Positions 13,320 to 15,950 of a stretch of DNA of 15,950 bases are shown one piece after another. The stretch is from positions 1 through 15,950 of the forward strand of contig CABREZ010000024.1 of NCBI GenBank assembly GCA_902470035.1, in the 5' to 3' direction. Source of the DNA: an uncultured Streptococcus sp. Lineage in GTDB: Bacteria > Bacillota > Bacilli > Lactobacillales > Streptococcaceae. The first letter of the stretch is position 1, and each line of letters begins with the position of its first letter. A program made the position numbers and the translations under genes. Under the pieces are notes generated by a model. That model was not told where the DNA came from. It did not search any database and was given only the letters and a program-made list of their open reading frames with translations.

Positions 13320-14093
13320 ATGCTGTTAGAAGAATTTGATGCCAATCGACAGGCGATTATCAATCCACAAGACTTACACGAACCAATTGAAGGATTTCCC
13401 AAAGTAGTCATCTCTTGCTTTTCAAGAGTAACTTTTGCGCGTCTCCTTGAAAATTATGAACATGAGGTCATTACAAGAACTTCCATGGCCAACTTTGAAG
13501 TCTTAGTCTATGGGATCACGATTGAAGACCAAGAGATTGCTGTCTTTAATGCACCAGTTGGGGCTGCTTCCTGTGTGGGGATTATAGAGGATTTGATTCA
13601 ATTTGGGATGGAAAAACTAGTGCTCTTTGGGACCTGTGGGGTTTTGGACCAAGATATTGAGGCGACCTCCATCATCATTCCAACAGCAGCTCTTAGAGAC
13701 GAAGGAACCAGCTATCACTATCTTCCGGCTAGTGATGAAGTGGAAGTAAATAAGGAAAGCCTTCCTCTCTTCCAAGCTTTTCTGGACAGTCACAAGGTTT
13801 CTTATCAGTCAGGAAAAGTGTGGACAACCGATGCTCCCTATCGGGAAACCATCGACAAGATGAAGCGTCGAAAGGAAGCAGGAGCCATCTGCGTAGATAT
13901 GGAGTGCTCTGCCGTGGCGGCATTAGCAGCTTTTAGGGGCTTTGAACTCTGCCATTTCTTCTACGCAGCGGACCACCTCTCTGAAGAAAAATGGGATATC
14001 CGAACCTTATCTAGTCATGAGGACTTAGATGGTAAGGACCGAATCGCGGAGTTGGCAATGCAATTTGCGCTCTTATGGGAAAAGGCAAACTAA
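13320..14093 (+). CDS. Nucleoside phosphorylase (PNP/UDP family)
   Basis: A 257-residue cytoplasmic enzyme of the NP-I family, which splits nucleosides with phosphate into a base and ribose-1-phosphate. Visible are the FNAPVGAAS and FGTCGVL (103-109) glycine loops, RDEGTSYHYLP (126-136), equivalent to the base/ribose region of uridine phosphorylase, CVDMECSAVAAL (191-202) with the ribose-binding Glu195, and AADHL with Asp218. The start at 13320 is chosen for AGAGGTG 6 bases upstream; the ORF start at 13302 lies about 11 bases from the predicted transcript start and lacks a ribosome site. Its stop abuts the ATG of mtsB (TAAATG), so they are co-transcribed. The substrate may be uridine or a purine nucleoside; the motifs lean to the uridine phosphorylase subgroup, but linkage to the ECF transporter could mean adenosine. 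Confidence 0.87.
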   Translation: MLLEEFDANRQAIINPQDLHEPIEGFPKVVISCFSRVTFARLLENYEHEVITRTSMANFEVLVYGITIEDQEIAVFNAPVGAASCVGIIEDLIQFGMEKLVLFGTCGVLDQDIEATSIIIPTAALRDEGTSYHYLPASDEVEVNKESLPLFQAFLDSHKVSYQSGKVWTTDAPYRETIDKMKRRKEAGAICVDMECSAVAALAAFRGFELCHFFYAADHLSEEKWDIRTLSSHEDLDGKDRIAELAMQFALLWEKAN

Positions 14094-15776
14094 ATGAAAG
14101 AAGCAATCATCGAATTGAAGGATTTTTCCTTCCAGTATAAGGCTCAGTCTGAGCCGACCTTAAAGGGGATTAACCTGACCATCTACGAGGGGGAAAAGGT
14201 CCTGATTGTGGGACCATCTGGCTCTGGTAAGTCAACCATTGGTCAGTGTCTAAACGGGATTATTCCCAATATCTATAAGGGAACCAGTAGTGGGCAATTT
14301 CTCATTCAGGGGACAGAAGCCTTTGATCATAGTATTTATGAAAAATCTCACTTGGTTAGTACGGTTTTACAGGATACGGATGGCCAGTTTATCGGTCTTA
14401 GTGTAGCAGAAGACTTGGCTTTTGCTCTTGAAAACGATATGTTGGAGCTAGAAAGTATGAAATCTCGGGTTCACACCTGGGCGGAGCGCTTAGATTTGAG
14501 CAAGCTCTTGGACCATCGGCCTCAAGATTTATCCGGTGGGCAAAAACAGCGGGTGAGCTTAGCTGGCGTCCTGATCGACGAAAGTCCGATCCTGCTCTTT
14601 GATGAGCCACTGGCTAATCTAGATCCAAAGTCGGGTCAGGATATCATTGATCTAATCGATCAAATTCATAAAGAGCAAGGGACAACAACCATTATCATCG
14701 AACACCGTTTGGAGGATGTGCTCTATCGTCCCATTGATCGGGTCATTTTGATCAATCAAGGGCAAGTCCTCTTTAATGGGGAGCCAGATGAGTTGTTGAG
14801 AACGACACTGCTGGCTGAAAATGGGATTCGGGAGCCCCTCTATTTAACAACTCTTCGCCAGTTAGGCCAGGATATCAGCAAGCTACCGAATTTGGATAAC
14901 GTAGAAAAAATACCACTTGAAGATTTATCAGTGGAAATTCCAACTCCACATTTTGAAAAAGGTGCAGAGACAGAAGCAATTTTAGAGCTTGGTCATTTGG
15001 AATTTGCCTATCGAGAAGGCCAGCCCATTCTAAAAGACCTTTCTCTAACCATTCCAAAAGGCCAACGGCTAGCGATTGTTGGTAAAAATGGGGCTGGAAA
15101 ATCTACCCTTGCTAAGGCGATTTGTGGCTTCATTCAGACGGAAGGAACCTATTTCTCAAAGGGAGATGATATCAAGGGTGATAGTGTCAAGGAGCGAGCA
15201 GAGAGAGTAGGTTATGTCCTGCAAAATCCTAACCAGATGATTTCATCGACCATGGTGTTTGATGAGGTAGCTCTCGGTCTTCGCTTGAGAAATGTCCCAG
15301 AGGACCAGATTGAAAGTCGTGTCCATCAAGCCTTGAAAACCTGTGGTCTCTATGAGTTTCGTAAGTGGCCGATTTCTGCTCTATCCTATGGTCAGAAAAA
15401 GCGGGTGACTATCGCTTCGATTTTAGTATTGGGGCCTGAGATTTTGGTACTGGATGAGCCGACGGCTGGTCAGGACCAACGAAACTATACGGAAATTATG
15501 GATTTCCTTGATGAACTTCATCAAAAAGGGCATACCATTGTCATGATTACCCATGATATGCAGCTGATGCTGGATTATTCTGACCGGGCAGTCGTGGTCA
15601 TGGATGGGCAGGTTTTGGCTGATTTGACACCGGCAGAGCTCTTGACCCAACCAGAAATTTTGAAACGGGCTAATTTGAAAGAAACGTCTATTTTCGCCTT
15701 GGCAAATCGACTTGGTGTCGATCCTCTTGCCTTGACCCAGTTTTATATGAATCAGAAGGGGGAAGGTCATGAATAA
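14094..15776 (+). CDS. Duplicated ECF transporter ATPase (MtsB-like)
   Basis: A 560-residue fusion of two ABC ATPase domains that energises an ECF importer. Domain 1 (about 1-240) has Walker A GPSGSGKST (40-48), Q-loop Gln93, LSGGQKQR (146-153), Walker B ILLFDE (166-171) and His203. Domain 2 (about 295-530) has GKNGAGKST (330-338), Gln377, a variant signature LSYGQKKR (430-437), ILVLDE (450-455) with an unusual TAGQDQ D-loop, and His487. The link between domains (about 250-295) is charged and poorly conserved. The gene starts directly after the phosphorylase stop and overlaps the T-component start by 8 bases. Similar proteins are annotated as MtsB of a methionine-regulated ECF transporter or YkoD-like; the partner S component UPF0397 is at 7988-8539 here. 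Confidence 0.9.
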   Translation: MKEAIIELKDFSFQYKAQSEPTLKGINLTIYEGEKVLIVGPSGSGKSTIGQCLNGIIPNIYKGTSSGQFLIQGTEAFDHSIYEKSHLVSTVLQDTDGQFIGLSVAEDLAFALENDMLELESMKSRVHTWAERLDLSKLLDHRPQDLSGGQKQRVSLAGVLIDESPILLFDEPLANLDPKSGQDIIDLIDQIHKEQGTTTIIIEHRLEDVLYRPIDRVILINQGQVLFNGEPDELLRTTLLAENGIREPLYLTTLRQLGQDISKLPNLDNVEKIPLEDLSVEIPTPHFEKGAETEAILELGHLEFAYREGQPILKDLSLTIPKGQRLAIVGKNGAGKSTLAKAICGFIQTEGTYFSKGDDIKGDSVKERAERVGYVLQNPNQMISSTMVFDEVALGLRLRNVPEDQIESRVHQALKTCGLYEFRKWPISALSYGQKKRVTIASILVLGPEILVLDEPTAGQDQRNYTEIMDFLDELHQKGHTIVMITHDMQLMLDYSDRAVVVMDGQVLADLTPAELLTQPEILKRANLKETSIFALANRLGVDPLALTQFYMNQKGEGHE

Positions 15777-15950
15777 TCGCTTAGTCGGCTACCATGCCGG
15801 AACCAGCTTTCTGCATCGCCTTTCAGGCGCCAGCAAGCTTCTTTTCTTACTCTTGGTATCATTAGCTGCCATGTTGAGTTACGATACTCGCTTGTTGTTG
15901 GTCATTGGTCTAGGTGCCCTCGCCTTATTTGCAACCTCAGGCATTCGTTT
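15769..15950 (+). CDS. ECF transporter T component (MtsC-like), 5' part
   Basis: The first 60 codons of an EcfT-type membrane protein, cut by the window end. The start, MNNRLVGYHAGTSFLHRLSG followed by ASKLLFLLLVS, is the usual EcfT opening: a SFLHRL-type segment before the first helix. A second helix begins at RLLLVIGLG. The ATG at 15769 overlaps the mtsB stop by 8 bases, with GGGGGAAGG just before it, so translation is coupled. It would join the two ATPase domains and the UPF0397 S component into one importer. The coupling helices of the T protein lie beyond the window. Confidence 0.85.
   Translation, partial: MNNRLVGYHAGTSFLHRLSGASKLLFLLLVSLAAMLSYDTRLLLVIGLGALALFATSGIR

Overview
This window is chromosomal DNA from a Streptococcus, most likely of the mitis, sanguinis or parasanguinis type. 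The evidence is moderate-to-low G+C, AGGAGG-type ribosome binding sites, extended -10 (TGnTATAAT-type) promoters, Gram-positive lipoprotein signals, and recognisable streptococcal proteins (MetQNP, TrhO, PyrP, a UPF0397 ECF S component). The species assignment is inference; no rRNA or marker gene is present.

Layout. (1) 1-173: the 3' end of a YebC-family gene and its terminator. (2) 225-1462: a MetR/MtaR-like palindrome, an extended -10 promoter and an M20D amidohydrolase. (3) 1468-8581: a second similar palindrome and promoter, then an eight-gene plus-strand operon ending at one clear terminator. Its genes are an amino-acid-binding lipoprotein, MetQ, an M20 dipeptidase-like enzyme, MetN, MetP, a Trep_Strep-type membrane protein, a SAM hydrolase (DUF62) and the ECF S component MtsA (UPF0397). 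(4) 8608-9443: a GC-rich Xre-type regulator and a four-helix membrane protein, bracketed by two near-identical terminators. (5) 9456-10549: the tRNA U34 hydroxylase TrhO. (6) 10571-11540: an uncharacterised streptococcal protein, ending at a bidirectional terminator shared with the convergent uracil permease. (7) 11543-12979, minus strand: PyrP with a PyrR-type attenuator; the -35 of its promoter lies in the first copy of a three-copy, 48-49 bp tandem repeat (12968-13113). (8) 13276-15950: an operon with a nucleoside phosphorylase, a duplicated EcfA ATPase (MtsB) and the start of an EcfT protein (MtsC), cut by the window end.

How it fits together. The first 8.5 kb reads as a sulfur-amino-acid scavenging island: a deacylase, methionine ABC import, a dipeptidase that could release imported methionine, and a SAM hydrolase that splits SAM into methionine and adenosine. 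The ECF transporter known in subsystem annotations as methionine-regulated is split: its S component sits directly after the SAM hydrolase, while its ATPase and T component lie about 5 kb downstream behind a nucleoside phosphorylase. A pathway can be proposed (not shown): ECF import of SAM or a related nucleoside, hydrolysis to methionine plus adenosine, then phosphorolysis of the nucleoside. This, with the paired operators, is the most interesting content of the window.
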